Of a stretch of DNA of 64,000 nucleotides, positions 53,315 to 61,662 are shown piece by piece. A program made the position numbers and the translations under genes. Source of the stretch: Sphingomonadales bacterium (GTDB lineage Bacteria; Pseudomonadota; Alphaproteobacteria; Sphingomonadales; Sphingomonadaceae); contig JAACPW010000003.1 in NCBI GenBank assembly GCA_009995225.1, positions 149,123 through 213,122 on the forward strand. Direction: 5' to 3'. Within the stretch, counting starts at the first letter, position 1; every line of letters starts with the position of its first letter. The notes under the pieces are model-generated. The model searched no databases. It saw only the letters and a list, made by a program, of their open reading frames with translations, and had not been told where the DNA came from.

Positions 53315-54591
53315 GCCTGCATCTCCCGCGCAATATTTCGCCGCAGTGGTGGGCTGGTGCCGTAGGTTAGTGCCCGCCACATCCATTCCACCGGACCATA
53401 AGCAAAGGCGCGCAGCCACAGATGGCTGAACACCATCTGCACGCCGAAGAAGATGACGACGAAGGGCAGGAAGGTTGACGCCCCGGCCTTTCCGGCAAGG
53501 CCAAGTCCCGGCCCCCAGCTGGTCAGGATCAGAATGATCGCCACGCTCTGCAGGAGATAATTGGTAAGCGCCATCTGACCGACGGGCGCGAAAGGCTTTG
53601 CCAGCCATGACAGCCATTGTGACTGAAACAGCACCACAAGGGCGCACACATATCCCGCCGCAATCAACGGCGTGGCAACCGCGTGAAGGATTGGGAGCAC
53701 GGCTTCAAAGACACTCCCGGAAACCGCATCGCCGCCAAACTGATACGCGCTTTCCAAAAGAAACCCGCCCAGCAGCAGCGGCCAGAGCCAGAGGCGAAAG
53801 GCTGGCCGGTTGGCGTCGGCTTTCTGGATCCAGCCCTTGCTACCGATCCATGCCCCCAGGAAGAACCGGCCCAGCGCATAGGACACCCACGCAATCAGCC
53901 CGCCATTCACCAGCCACTCGAAATAGAGCATTTCGCGCATGGCCCCGGTGAAGGCGGTAAGGCTGCCCGATTGCGCCGCCGCTTGCCGCGCCAGTGTTGC
54001 CGATTCTGCCGTCCAGATCGCGTCCAACGGCCCGGAAATGCCGATGGCTGCAAAAGCCCAGGTGAGCAGTGGCTTGCCAAACAGCAGCAGCCCCAATCCA
54101 AGCAATAACAGGGAACGATCCGGCAGTTTCCTGCACAAGAACAGGATAAGAGCCGCGATGGCGTAAACGTGCAGAATGTCCCATGCGAACAAGAACAGCA
54201 GGTGCGCCAGGCCGATCAGCAGCAGAATCGTGATTCGGCGCAGGTAGATGGCCACAAACGGCGCGCCGCGCGCTTCCAGCCGTTGCATCTGCACCCAGAA
54301 ACCCAGCCCGAACAAGACAGCGAACAGCGTATTGGCCTTGTCGTAAACCAGCAGGTTCACCCACAACAGCGTCGCTTCATCGAGCTTTGCAGCAGGCAAG
54401 GCCGCCAATTGCAGCGTGGTAATCAGAATGGTCTCGCCGCCCAGTTCGGTGAGGTTGATGAGCATTACGCCAAACAAGGCAAAGCCGCGCAGCACATCCA
54501 TGATGAGATAACGGTCGGCCTTTGCAGTGGGCGCTGCCACCGCCATCGCCCCTGCTGAAGTAGCAGTGGCGCCTGCGGCCGCAGTGCTCAT
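53311..54591 (-). CDS. DUF418-family membrane protein
   Basis: This protein of about 426 residues has 9-11 membrane helices. The N-terminal part carries DRYLIMDVLRGFALFGVMLINL and the C-terminal DUF418 domain carries AKPFAPVGQMALTNYLLQS and a terminal aromatic-rich helix. The function of this family is unknown; related acyltransferase-type proteins have a similar N-terminus. It starts at 54591, overlapping the intradiol dioxygenase stop by four bases (ATGA), and it overlaps the POT permease (GTGA). The coupling indicates a common role in uptake or modification of the compound handled by the operon. Confidence 0.88.
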   Translation of the reverse strand: MSTAAAGATATSAGAMAVAAPTAKADRYLIMDVLRGFALFGVMLINLTELGGETILITTLQLAALPAAKLDEATLLWVNLLVYDKANTLFAVLFGLGFWVQMQRLEARGAPFVAIYLRRITILLLIGLAHLLFLFAWDILHVYAIAALILFLCRKLPDRSLLLLGLGLLLFGKPLLTWAFAAIGISGPLDAIWTAESATLARQAAAQSGSLTAFTGAMREMLYFEWLVNGGLIAWVSYALGRFFLGAWIGSKGWIQKADANRPAFRLWLWPLLLGGFLLESAYQFGGDAVSGSVFEAVLPILHAVATPLIAAGYVCALVVLFQSQWLSWLAKPFAPVGQMALTNYLLQSVAIILILTSWGPGLGLAGKAGASTFLPFVVIFFGVQMVFSHLWLRAFAYGPVEWMWRALTYGTSPPLRRNIAREMQA

Positions 54592-55235
54592 ACCACCGCA
54601 TCCATCAGCACAATGTCCCAGCGATAGGTGGCAGGCGCAGGCCTTTGCGCAACCAGCGTCGGCGCGCCGGGGCCGAGATCCTTGTAGAGGAAGTCCTTGG
54701 CGTTGGCCTCGGTCTCTTCGGGAAAATACATCTGCGTCACCAACCGTTGCGCGCTGCCGATCACGTCGAAATGGATATGCGGTGTGCGCAGGCCCAGCGG
54801 GGTATCGTAGAATTTCGGCTTGATCGTCCTGATCCGCCATTCGCCGCTGGCGCCAGTGACCAACCGCGCCACACCCTGAAAGTTTGGATCGAGCGGCGCG
54901 GGGTTCTGATCATTGGCGTGGTCATAGCGCCCGACATGATTGGCCTGCCAAATCTCGATGGCGGCGTTCTTCATGGGATTGCCGAAACGATCCAGCACCC
55001 GACCCGTGACCTCGATTACCTCGCCCAAAGCGCGCGTGGTGCGGCCTTTGAGCATGGTCATGTCGAAATCATCCTCGCCGGAATAGCCCAGCGGGTAGAA
55101 CGGTCCCATTTGCGAATCCATGGTGGGCACCACTGCGGGCGCTTGCGCCATGCCGCGCGTCGCGGCGAAGGCTCCGGCAGCGAGGGCAGATCCGGCAAAG
55201 GCGCGGCGCGATAGTGGTTTACCCAGGGATTTCAT
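54588..55235 (-). CDS. Tat-exported intradiol ring-cleavage dioxygenase
   Basis: The 215-residue protein has a twin-arginine signal (LSRRAFAGSALAAGAF) followed by a non-heme Fe(III) dioxygenase domain. The four iron ligands are visible: Tyr104 in GRYDHAND, Tyr143 in KPKFYD, and His153 and His155 in RTPHIHFDV. It therefore resembles the beta subunit of protocatechuate 3,4-dioxygenase but is exported and has no alpha subunit. It would open catechol-type rings between the hydroxyls. It overlaps the APC permease gene by 17 bases and the DUF418 gene by four. Confidence 0.9.
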   Translation of the reverse strand: MKSLGKPLSRRAFAGSALAAGAFAATRGMAQAPAVVPTMDSQMGPFYPLGYSGEDDFDMTMLKGRTTRALGEVIEVTGRVLDRFGNPMKNAAIEIWQANHVGRYDHANDQNPAPLDPNFQGVARLVTGASGEWRIRTIKPKFYDTPLGLRTPHIHFDVIGSAQRLVTQMYFPEETEANAKDFLYKDLGPGAPTLVAQRPAPATYRWDIVLMDAVV

Positions 55236-56583
55236 ATTCAGGCTCCAGTTTGGTGGTTGGCATCTTCTTGCGGTGCAGGACGATCCCGACCGGGATGCAC
55301 AGCGCGATCAGCGCGGCCATGGTGAGCCCGCTCATCAAATCAGCAGCGATAAAGGCGATCAGCAGCGCGGTATCGATCAGGAGCACGAGGGCGGGCAGCA
55401 CCGGATAGCCGATGGCGCGAAACGGGCGCGGCAGATCGGGCTGGGTCCAGCGCAGGCGAAACAGCGACGCATCGTAAATCACAAAGCCGAAAATGATCAG
55501 CGCTCCCGTCAGGCGGAAAACAAATTCAAAGCTGCCCGAAAAAATCATCAACACGATCATCACCGCGGTGATCGCGAAGGCGACATGGGGTGTCCCCCCG
55601 GCATTGACGCGCGTTGCGACGGGCAGAAACAACCCGTCCCGCGCCAGCCCGAACAGGATGCGCGGCCCACCCATGATGTTGGCATTGAGCGCGGTCGAAG
55701 CCAGAATGATCGCCAGCACCGCCACAGCAATCGCGCCGCCTGGCCCGAACACATTGCCCAGCACCAAAGCGATGGGCAGGTCAGAGCTGCGGATTGCCTC
55801 AAGATCCAGCGCCCGCAATATGCTCATGTTGAACAGAACATAGACCAGCGTGACTGCGCCGATTGAAAGCGCCATCGCGCGCGGAATATTGGTGAGCGCA
55901 TTCTTGTCCTCTTCGACAAAAACAATTGCGCTGTCCCATCCGGCATAGGCGCCGTAGACCATCTGATAAGCCACAATGACGGCGAAAAACCCTAGCGCCG
56001 GTGCGCTATCACTTGCCACCGCCGCGAAAGCGCCGGCGCGGGGCGGTTCGGCAAGCAATGCGATGCCGATAACCGCGCACAGCAATGCCAGCTTCACACT
56101 GCTGCCGATGGTCTGGGCCATACCGCCTTCGCGCACGCCGACCAAGTGCAGGCCAATCACGGGGAACAGGAACATGCAGGCCACAGGTGCGGTGTAACCG
56201 GCGAGTGACGGCAGCGGGATCGTCAGGAAGTCGGCGCAGACAATCGACAAGGCAGCGCCCGCAGCGCAGTAAGACAGATACGTCACCCATCCGGCGAGCA
56301 GCCCCATGGAATCACCAAAGGCCGCGCGCACCGGAACGAAAATTCCGCCTGCCTTTGGAATGCTGGTGATAAGTTCCGATGCGACATTCGACGATAGCAG
56401 CACGTGCACGCCGCCAAGCGCCCAGAGGGCCAGCACCAACCAGGGAAACGGCACTTCGTCCAGCACTGACCCGCTGGTGCGCATCAATCCCGCCCCGACC
56501 ATTCCGCCGAGTCCTACGGCTGCGGCAAAGGCAAAGCCGAGCCGCTTGAGTAATCGTCCGTCCGTCACCGACGCATCAGCCAT
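55219..56583 (-). CDS. APC-superfamily amino acid permease
   Basis: This protein of about 454 residues has 12 predicted membrane helices, with GLGGMVGAGLMRTSGSVL in helix 1 matching the APC consensus GxGAGIF region. The start at 56583 (MADASVTDG) overlaps the end of the NTF2-like gene by eight bases; the longer frame to 56709 is antisense to that gene's body and is rejected. It imports an amino acid or amine. As part of the overlapping unit with a dioxygenase and a peptide permease, it may import an aromatic amino acid or a related amine, which is inference. Confidence 0.9.
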   Translation of the reverse strand: MADASVTDGRLLKRLGFAFAAAVGLGGMVGAGLMRTSGSVLDEVPFPWLVLALWALGGVHVLLSSNVASELITSIPKAGGIFVPVRAAFGDSMGLLAGWVTYLSYCAAGAALSIVCADFLTIPLPSLAGYTAPVACMFLFPVIGLHLVGVREGGMAQTIGSSVKLALLCAVIGIALLAEPPRAGAFAAVASDSAPALGFFAVIVAYQMVYGAYAGWDSAIVFVEEDKNALTNIPRAMALSIGAVTLVYVLFNMSILRALDLEAIRSSDLPIALVLGNVFGPGGAIAVAVLAIILASTALNANIMGGPRILFGLARDGLFLPVATRVNAGGTPHVAFAITAVMIVLMIFSGSFEFVFRLTGALIIFGFVIYDASLFRLRWTQPDLPRPFRAIGYPVLPALVLLIDTALLIAFIAADLMSGLTMAALIALCIPVGIVLHRKKMPTTKLEPEYEIPG

Positions 56584-56944
56584 AGAAAAATCTTTCCTCA
56601 ACAATCTGTCCGTCGCGGACCGTGTAGGTCGCGATTTCGCTGAAGGGCTCGCGCGTTCCGGTGGCGCGGCGGGTGATTTCCATGTCGATGAACAGCGCAA
56701 ACTGATCACCGGTGATGAACGGGCCGTCGATCAGCACCTCGACGGCGGCGTTGCCATCCAGCCAAAGCGCCAACCGGGCGAGCGCTGCAGCCTTGCCGGT
56801 CGCAAGCACGGGTTGGCTTGAAGCCTGCTCGTCCGGGGCGAGGCAGACGATGTCATCCGCCCAATATTTGCGCGCGGCGGCCAAAGCCTCTCCAGCAGCC
56901 AGCATCGCGGCATAGTCATTCGCGATGTCGGCGATGCTTGGCAT
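56576..56944 (-). CDS. SnoaL/NTF2-like small protein
   Basis: The 122-residue protein has the NTF2-like pattern: an N-terminal helix (IADIANDYAAMLAAGEALAAARKYWADDIVCLAP) and a C-terminal sheet with ATYTVRDGQIVEERFFYG. Proteins of this group are often cyclases, isomerases or binding proteins; the active-site residues cannot be assigned. The start at 56944 is chosen because the fold begins there, though GGAG lies about 12 bases upstream, at the edge of useful spacing. It is the first gene of the six-gene unit and is preceded by two strong hairpins. Confidence 0.82.
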   Translation of the reverse strand: MPSIADIANDYAAMLAAGEALAAARKYWADDIVCLAPDEQASSQPVLATGKAAALARLALWLDGNAAVEVLIDGPFITGDQFALFIDMEITRRATGTREPFSEIATYTVRDGQIVEERFFYG

Positions 56945-56973
56945 GGGCGAATGGTGCTCCGTTGGAGGTATGA

Positions 56974-57009
56974 CCCGGCGGATGACGTGCCGCAGAACCA
57001 TCCGCCGGG
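56974..57009 (-). promoter_or_regulatory. Hairpin 2 in the leader of the NTF2-like/APC operon
   Basis: CCCGGCGGATG and CATCCGCCGGG form a perfect 11-bp stem with a 14-base loop, 30 bases upstream of the start of the NTF2-like gene. It could act in the 5-prime leader as an attenuator or stabiliser. No T-run follows. Confidence 0.5.
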
Positions 57010-57014
57010 CCACG

Positions 57015-57072
57015 CCTCGCCGCAGCCCCCCGTGCGCGCCCGATCAACGGCGCGGCGCACGCTGCGGCGAGG
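57015..57072. terminator. Hairpin 1, long stem downstream of the 57082-57537 gene
   Basis: CCTCGCCGCAGC and GCTGCGGCGAGG are 12-base perfect inverted arms. Inside them GTGCGC/GCGCAC and GGCGC-type pairs extend the stem. It begins 10 bases beyond the stop of the hypothetical gene and probably ends its transcript. Confidence 0.6.
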
Positions 57073-57081
57073 TTTGGAGTG

Positions 57082-57537
57082 TCAGCGCTTCTTGAATTCC
57101 TGCAACAGCATCGCGCCCATCACGGTGCGATATTCAGCGCGGTTTCCGGCTGCGGCCTCATTCTGTTCGATGGTCTTTTTCGACCACGCGTCATAGGCTT
57201 TGGCGCGGCGCTCATCTTCGGCGGCGTCGGGGATGCTGGGGAAGGTCACCACCAGGTAGATCGACGGCTCTCCCTCGCGGGCATAGACGTTGCCATACAT
57301 CTTGTAGCCGGTGATCCAGCCTTGCGACTTGGCAAATTCCTGATCGCGGGCCCATTCTGTGGCGAGGTATTGGGCGTATTTGTATCCGCCGCCATCCTTG
57401 ATGAAAATTCCCGTCATCTGAGAATATTCTCCGCCAACAAACGGCCATTCCTGTGCCGCAGCGGCGGTCGGCACCGCCATCGGCGCAGCGATCAGAGCGA
57501 CACTGGCCACCATCATCATGGTTTTGGTCACTTTCAT
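57082..57537 (-). CDS. Exported hypothetical protein
   Basis: The 151-residue protein has a signal peptide (TAAAAQEWP cleavage near residue 29). The mature part (EYSQMTGIFIKDGGGYKYAQYLATEW, then GYKMYGNVYAREGEPSIYLVVTFPSIPD) looks like a small alpha/beta domain. No known family was recognised with confidence; an alpha-beta barrel like that of DUF1330-type proteins is possible. It is transcribed towards the hairpin at 57015-57072 and follows the disrupted AmpG-like permease. Confidence 0.7.
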   Translation of the reverse strand: MKVTKTMMMVASVALIAAPMAVPTAAAAQEWPFVGGEYSQMTGIFIKDGGGYKYAQYLATEWARDQEFAKSQGWITGYKMYGNVYAREGEPSIYLVVTFPSIPDAAEDERRAKAYDAWSKKTIEQNEAAAGNRAEYRTVMGAMLLQEFKKR

Positions 57538-57597
57538 TGCTTCTGTCCTGTTTGGTGCCTCTCGGGAATGAGGGCGGCTCGTAAAAACTTGCTGCGA

Positions 57598-58906
57598 TTA
57601 TAAGATTGCGCTGCCTGCCGGGACGCCGGCCAGCGGTGCGGGATCGGTCAATATGCGGGCGCGGTCCGGCTTCCGGATCGTCTCCAGCCGCCCGTATCCG
57701 GCAAGCAGGCACAGGCCGACGCCCACGGCGACAGAGCCAGCCGCGACCAGAAAGGCTGCGTCATAGCCGTAGTGGTCGACAATCTGGCCGTGCCCGCCTG
57801 CACCAAGCGAGCGGACGAAATTGGGAATGGCCATGAACAGCGCAAACTGGCTGGCAGCGACCGCCGGATTGGTCAGGTTCATCATCCAGGCGATGAAAAG
57901 AACCACGACCCCTTGGAAACAACATCACGCTTGCGAACAAGACAAAGATGATACGGTTGTCGAAGCGGCGGCACAAAGGGCCGATCACCACCATCACAGC
58001 GATGGCAACACAAAAGCCGCTGATGCTGCTGAAATTGGTGAACGCCTCACTGCTCCAGCCCAATTCCGCAACACTGAAAACAGGGGCGACAACATCGACC
58101 ATTCCCGCGCTCGACGCGATGATCCCGACACCAGCCAAAAACAACGCGCTGCGCCATTGCACCAACCCGCGCAGCACTTGCCCAAGGATTGGCAGGAATT
58201 TCGTGTGTTCGCGCGCCAGACATTCCGCCGATGCTGAACCGGCCGTCCATGGCAGCAACCGTTCCCCGGGCCGCTCGCGCAGCAGGATGACGACGATGGT
58301 GAGCACCGCGACAATCGCCGCAGCCAGCATCGCGGCCAGTGCAATCCCGCCCGCAACCAGCGCCGCGCCCGCCATGATCGCGGTGCCGGAGATGCCGATA
58401 ACTTGCCCGCCCATCATGAAGCCGTTGACCTTCTCGCGCTCGTCCTCGGGCAGGATATCGACCGCCACGCCATCAATCGCGACATCGTTCACCGCGCCGC
58501 ACAGATTGAACGCAAAGGCCAGCCCGGCAAGCAGGGCAATCTGGTCAGGGCCGGGCGCGATGATTGCTGTCACCAGCAAGGCGGCCATCATCGCCACCTG
58601 CGAACCGACGATCCACGCCCGCCTGCGGCCCATCGGGCTGTAGCAAAAGCGGTCCATGACCAGCCCGTTCAACAGTTTGAGCGACCACGGCAGCATCGCG
58701 GTGCCGATGAAGAAGCCGACCTGCCCGGCGCTCGCCCCATTGGCGACCAGCCAGGCGGGAATCGCCACCTGCACCAACCCAAATGGCACGCCCTGGGAAA
58801 AATACATAAGGAAGAAGCCGTAAAGCCGCAGGCGGCGGCTTTCGGACAGCGCAGGCAGCGCGGCCAATCCTGCCAACCCGGTCGATCTGCGCGCCATTCT
58901 GGCCAT
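57598..58906 (-). pseudogene. AmpG-like MFS permease, frameshifted
   Basis: From 58906 the frame encodes an MFS protein of the PAT/AmpG group: FFLMYFSQGVPFGLVQVAIPAWL, then GTAMLPWSLKLLNGLVMDRFCY. After FASVMLF near 57916 the reading changes to an unrelated sequence, while the next frame carries VVLFIAWMMNLTNPAVAASQF and the rest of the permease to 57598. One extra base in the CCAAGGGG run at 57908-57915 explains the break; removing it restores FQGVVVLFIAW. Without correction the last two or three helices are lost. It may be a mutation or a sequencing error. AmpG-type proteins import muropeptides or acetyl-CoA-like compounds. Confidence 0.8.
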
Positions 58907-59045
58907 GTCATGCACCCCCGTTTGCCGCAGACACAGCCCTCTCGCAGGCGGCCACGCGGTTTGGCGGTCCGATCCCAGTGGGTCAAAATATCTGCAATTT
59001 CCCTGCGCGGGTAATGCGCCCGAACGCGAAGCGGGGTCAACGGCC

Positions 59046-59068
59046 GCTACCGTCAATAAAACGTCAAT
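59046..59068 (-). promoter_or_regulatory. Heptamer direct repeat, candidate SARP-type activator site 2
   Basis: On the minus strand ATTGACG-TTTT-ATTGACG is followed by GTAGC and, 16 bases after the second TTGAC, by a third TTGACC. It lies between the end of the SARP-like regulator gene (59075) and the AmpG-like permease start (58906). It is the better conserved of two matching sites, the other being at 49915-49937. Confidence 0.65.
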
Positions 59069-59074
59069 AATGGC

Positions 59075-61309
59075 CTATTGCGCGTTGGCAGGGCCGGTGC
59101 CGGGGGCGGGAAGCAGGTCCGGCCAGCCATATTTCTGCCACGCCGCCACCAGTCCGATGCGGGTCGCAAAGTCCATGAAGTCGGGATGGATGCGAGTCTG
59201 CCGGATCGGCTCGAGATCCGCCCACAGGGACATCAGCCCGACCATATTGGGCGGTGTAATCTGCGCGCCCAGCGTCTTGAACACCATTTCCGAGTAACCC
59301 ATCCAGATCGCTGGCCAGACGATGGTGGGATCATAGGGATCGGGCAGGGTCGCGTGAAGAAAATCCAGCGTCTGGCAGTAACGCTGCCGGTCTTCATCCT
59401 GCCCGCTATGGATGCCCCGGGCTGCCAGCAGCCAATAGGCATCCATCGCCTCGAACGACATCGGCGTGGTGCCCGCTGGCGGAAAGATCACGCTGTTCAT
59501 CAGCAACCGTGTTTTTTGGTATTGTTCGACAGCGAGATCATGGTCGCCAGCCGCCCGCGAGGCTGCTGCCAAATGCAGTGACGGCTGACCAAGATCGGCC
59601 ATTCGCTGCCCTGCAGCAATAGCCGCTTCACAATTGCCAAGATTGAGATGGGCCGTGCACAGGAAGCCGTAATTGCGCCCATCGACAGGATCCTGATCAA
59701 TCGCCGCCTCGATATAGGGCAGCGCCTGCGCCGTCCGTCCGCAATAGAGCAGGAATGATCCGAGCCGTATGGTCACTGCCGGGTTTTCGGGCTCCAGTTC
59801 ATAGGCCTTGAACGCCAGATCCAGCGCGCCAACCACATCATGCTGCGTCCATTGGTACAGCCCCAGCATGGCATAGGCGTGCCCTTGATGCGGGGCGAGT
59901 TCGATCGCCTTGGCTGCGCAAACAGCCATGCGCTGCGCTTCGGCCTGCTTGTCGAAACACGGGGTATAGACAGCCCGGTAGACATGGGCTTCGGCCAGGG
60001 CTGTCCAGCACTCGGCAAATTCCGGCTCCAGTGCAAGCGCCTGCTCCAGCAGCCTGATGGCGGTGTCCAGCACACCGTCCCCGATCGCGCGCCGGGTCAG
60101 AGCGCGGCCTTGAAGGTATAGCCCGTATGCCTCCTTGTTGGTGGTCATCTGGCGAATATCGGGTTCGGCAATGTCCAGATCCAGCGCCGCGCAAAGCTCC
60201 TTGGTCAGCTGGCGCGTCAGCTGTTTGCGGGATGCAAACAGATCATCTTCGGTGCCATCGTAGCTGAAGCACCAGCTTTCGAAGCCGGTCTGCCCGTCGA
60301 TCAGGCGCACATTCATCCTGACATCACTGCCACGCCGTTGCACCGATCCTTCGATCAGATAGGTCACGTGCAACTGATCGGCGATTTGCGGCAGCGTCAG
60401 CGCGGTGTTCCTGAATTGGAACGATGATGTGCGGCCCGCGACCAGCAATTGCGGCACCCGCCCCATCGCGGTGATCAGTTCATCCACGATCCCGTCAGCG
60501 AAATACTCCTGGTCATTCTGATCGTCTTGCGAGGCAAACGGCAGAACGGCGATCCGCGTCTTGCCGCTGTGCCGGCCAGCCATGATAACCCGCGATGATG
60601 CCGGATGCCGCATCATCCAGGCGTCTAGCAGCCGGTTGTGGTCTTCAAGCTTGCTTGAGGATTTAAGCGCGGCCAGACCTGCGCTGACCCGGGTCTGAAG
60701 GCGGTGCTCGATAGCCTCACGGCGCTGCCTGAGCCATTCTTCGAAGCTGTCCCCGAAATCGGCTTGATCAAGGATCGGCTTGCTACCAATCGCAGCGAGC
60801 AATTGTGCCGCTTCTGCCCATCGGGCCTCGGCAAGCGCCAGTTCCAGATTACCAAGATCGGATTGCACGCAGCCGGCTTTCAGGCTCACTCTACGACGAT
60901 CGACTTCAATCACATCGCATTGCGCCGCTTCGAGCAACTTGTTCAGGTCAAGCAGGCACTGCCGCAAACTTGCACGGGCCTGTGCCTCAAACCTGCCGGG
61001 CCACAATAGCTTGCTGAGGTGATCGCGATCGAGATCTTCTTCAGGGGCGAGGCACAACATCCCCAGCAACATCCGGGCGCGCCGATTGGGAATGACGATT
61101 TCAGAGCCATCAGGCCCGACAATCGCGAATGCGCCGAAGACCGACACGTCCAGTCTTGTAGCGATCGTCACTACAGCATCCCGTCGCCGAACCAGCTCAA
61201 AACTTGGTCCCCCCAAATCGTCGTCGCAAAAGGGCATAGGGGATATCAAGGTGCGCTCCAAACACCATTTGCGCAGTAATGTTGCAAGCCCGTCGGTGGT
61301 GCTGTTCAT
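59075..61309 (-). CDS. SARP-like winged-helix regulator with TolB-like and TPR domains
   Basis: This protein of about 744 residues has an OmpR/SARP-type winged helix at about residues 50-150: LDVSVFGAFAIVGPDG, HLSKLLWPGRFEAQARASLRQCLLDL and RRRVSLKAG. A TolB-like/FlgO-like domain begins with RIAVLPFASQDDQNDQEYFADGIVDELITAMG (about 255-380), then TPR helices run to the C-terminus. It is a cytoplasmic DNA-binding regulator of a type common in alphaproteobacteria. The ATG at 61309 is selected since upstream codons look non-coding. Candidate target sites lie at 59046-59068 and 49915-49937. Confidence 0.87.
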   Translation of the reverse strand: MNSTTDGLATLLRKWCLERTLISPMPFCDDDLGGPSFELVRRRDAVVTIATRLDVSVFGAFAIVGPDGSEIVIPNRRARMLLGMLCLAPEEDLDRDHLSKLLWPGRFEAQARASLRQCLLDLNKLLEAAQCDVIEVDRRRVSLKAGCVQSDLGNLELALAEARWAEAAQLLAAIGSKPILDQADFGDSFEEWLRQRREAIEHRLQTRVSAGLAALKSSSKLEDHNRLLDAWMMRHPASSRVIMAGRHSGKTRIAVLPFASQDDQNDQEYFADGIVDELITAMGRVPQLLVAGRTSSFQFRNTALTLPQIADQLHVTYLIEGSVQRRGSDVRMNVRLIDGQTGFESWCFSYDGTEDDLFASRKQLTRQLTKELCAALDLDIAEPDIRQMTTNKEAYGLYLQGRALTRRAIGDGVLDTAIRLLEQALALEPEFAECWTALAEAHVYRAVYTPCFDKQAEAQRMAVCAAKAIELAPHQGHAYAMLGLYQWTQHDVVGALDLAFKAYELEPENPAVTIRLGSFLLYCGRTAQALPYIEAAIDQDPVDGRNYGFLCTAHLNLGNCEAAIAAGQRMADLGQPSLHLAAASRAAGDHDLAVEQYQKTRLLMNSVIFPPAGTTPMSFEAMDAYWLLAARGIHSGQDEDRQRYCQTLDFLHATLPDPYDPTIVWPAIWMGYSEMVFKTLGAQITPPNMVGLMSLWADLEPIRQTRIHPDFMDFATRIGLVAAWQKYGWPDLLPAPGTGPANAQ

Positions 61310-61662
61310 CGCCAAAGCGAAACCGTGCCTAACAATCAAAAACCTGAAGATTCCATTTCTTTGGCGGTTTCTATCCGCGAAGCAGCGCGCAATATGCACC
61401 CTGAAAAGAGGGATATGTGGCGGCTTATCTTGCCTGCTTGCTGGGGCAATCACGAACGGCAACAATGGGGTAGCCCGCCGAGTGGAGGGAAATTTTCATG
61501 ACCGGGGCAAAGCCGCCCTGCCGCTTCGCTGACTGCCTGCCGGCGCCGCTCATCGCCGGAAATGACTGGGATGCAGTTATGTCTCTGCCGAAGTCAGCCC
61601 CCGTCCCGCCCAGACTGGAGCAGCGAGGCCTGGGCATCGTTACACGCGTTCAGGCCGAGCCG
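61310..61662. repeat. Spacer with dispersed repeat words, 353 bases
   Basis: No gene is supported. TGGCGGCTTA at 61418-61427 and GGCAAAGCCGCC at 61506-61517, the latter followed by CTGCCGCTT, match words of the copies at 44.8-47.8 kb. AAATTTTCATG lies just before the second word. The order of elements is inverted relative to the copies near 45 and 47 kb. Confidence 0.55.

Noticed and set aside
53315..53647. N-terminal extension of the POT permease
   Set aside because: It lies within the DUF418 gene in another frame; the POT signature starts right after the GTG at 53314, which overlaps the DUF418 stop.
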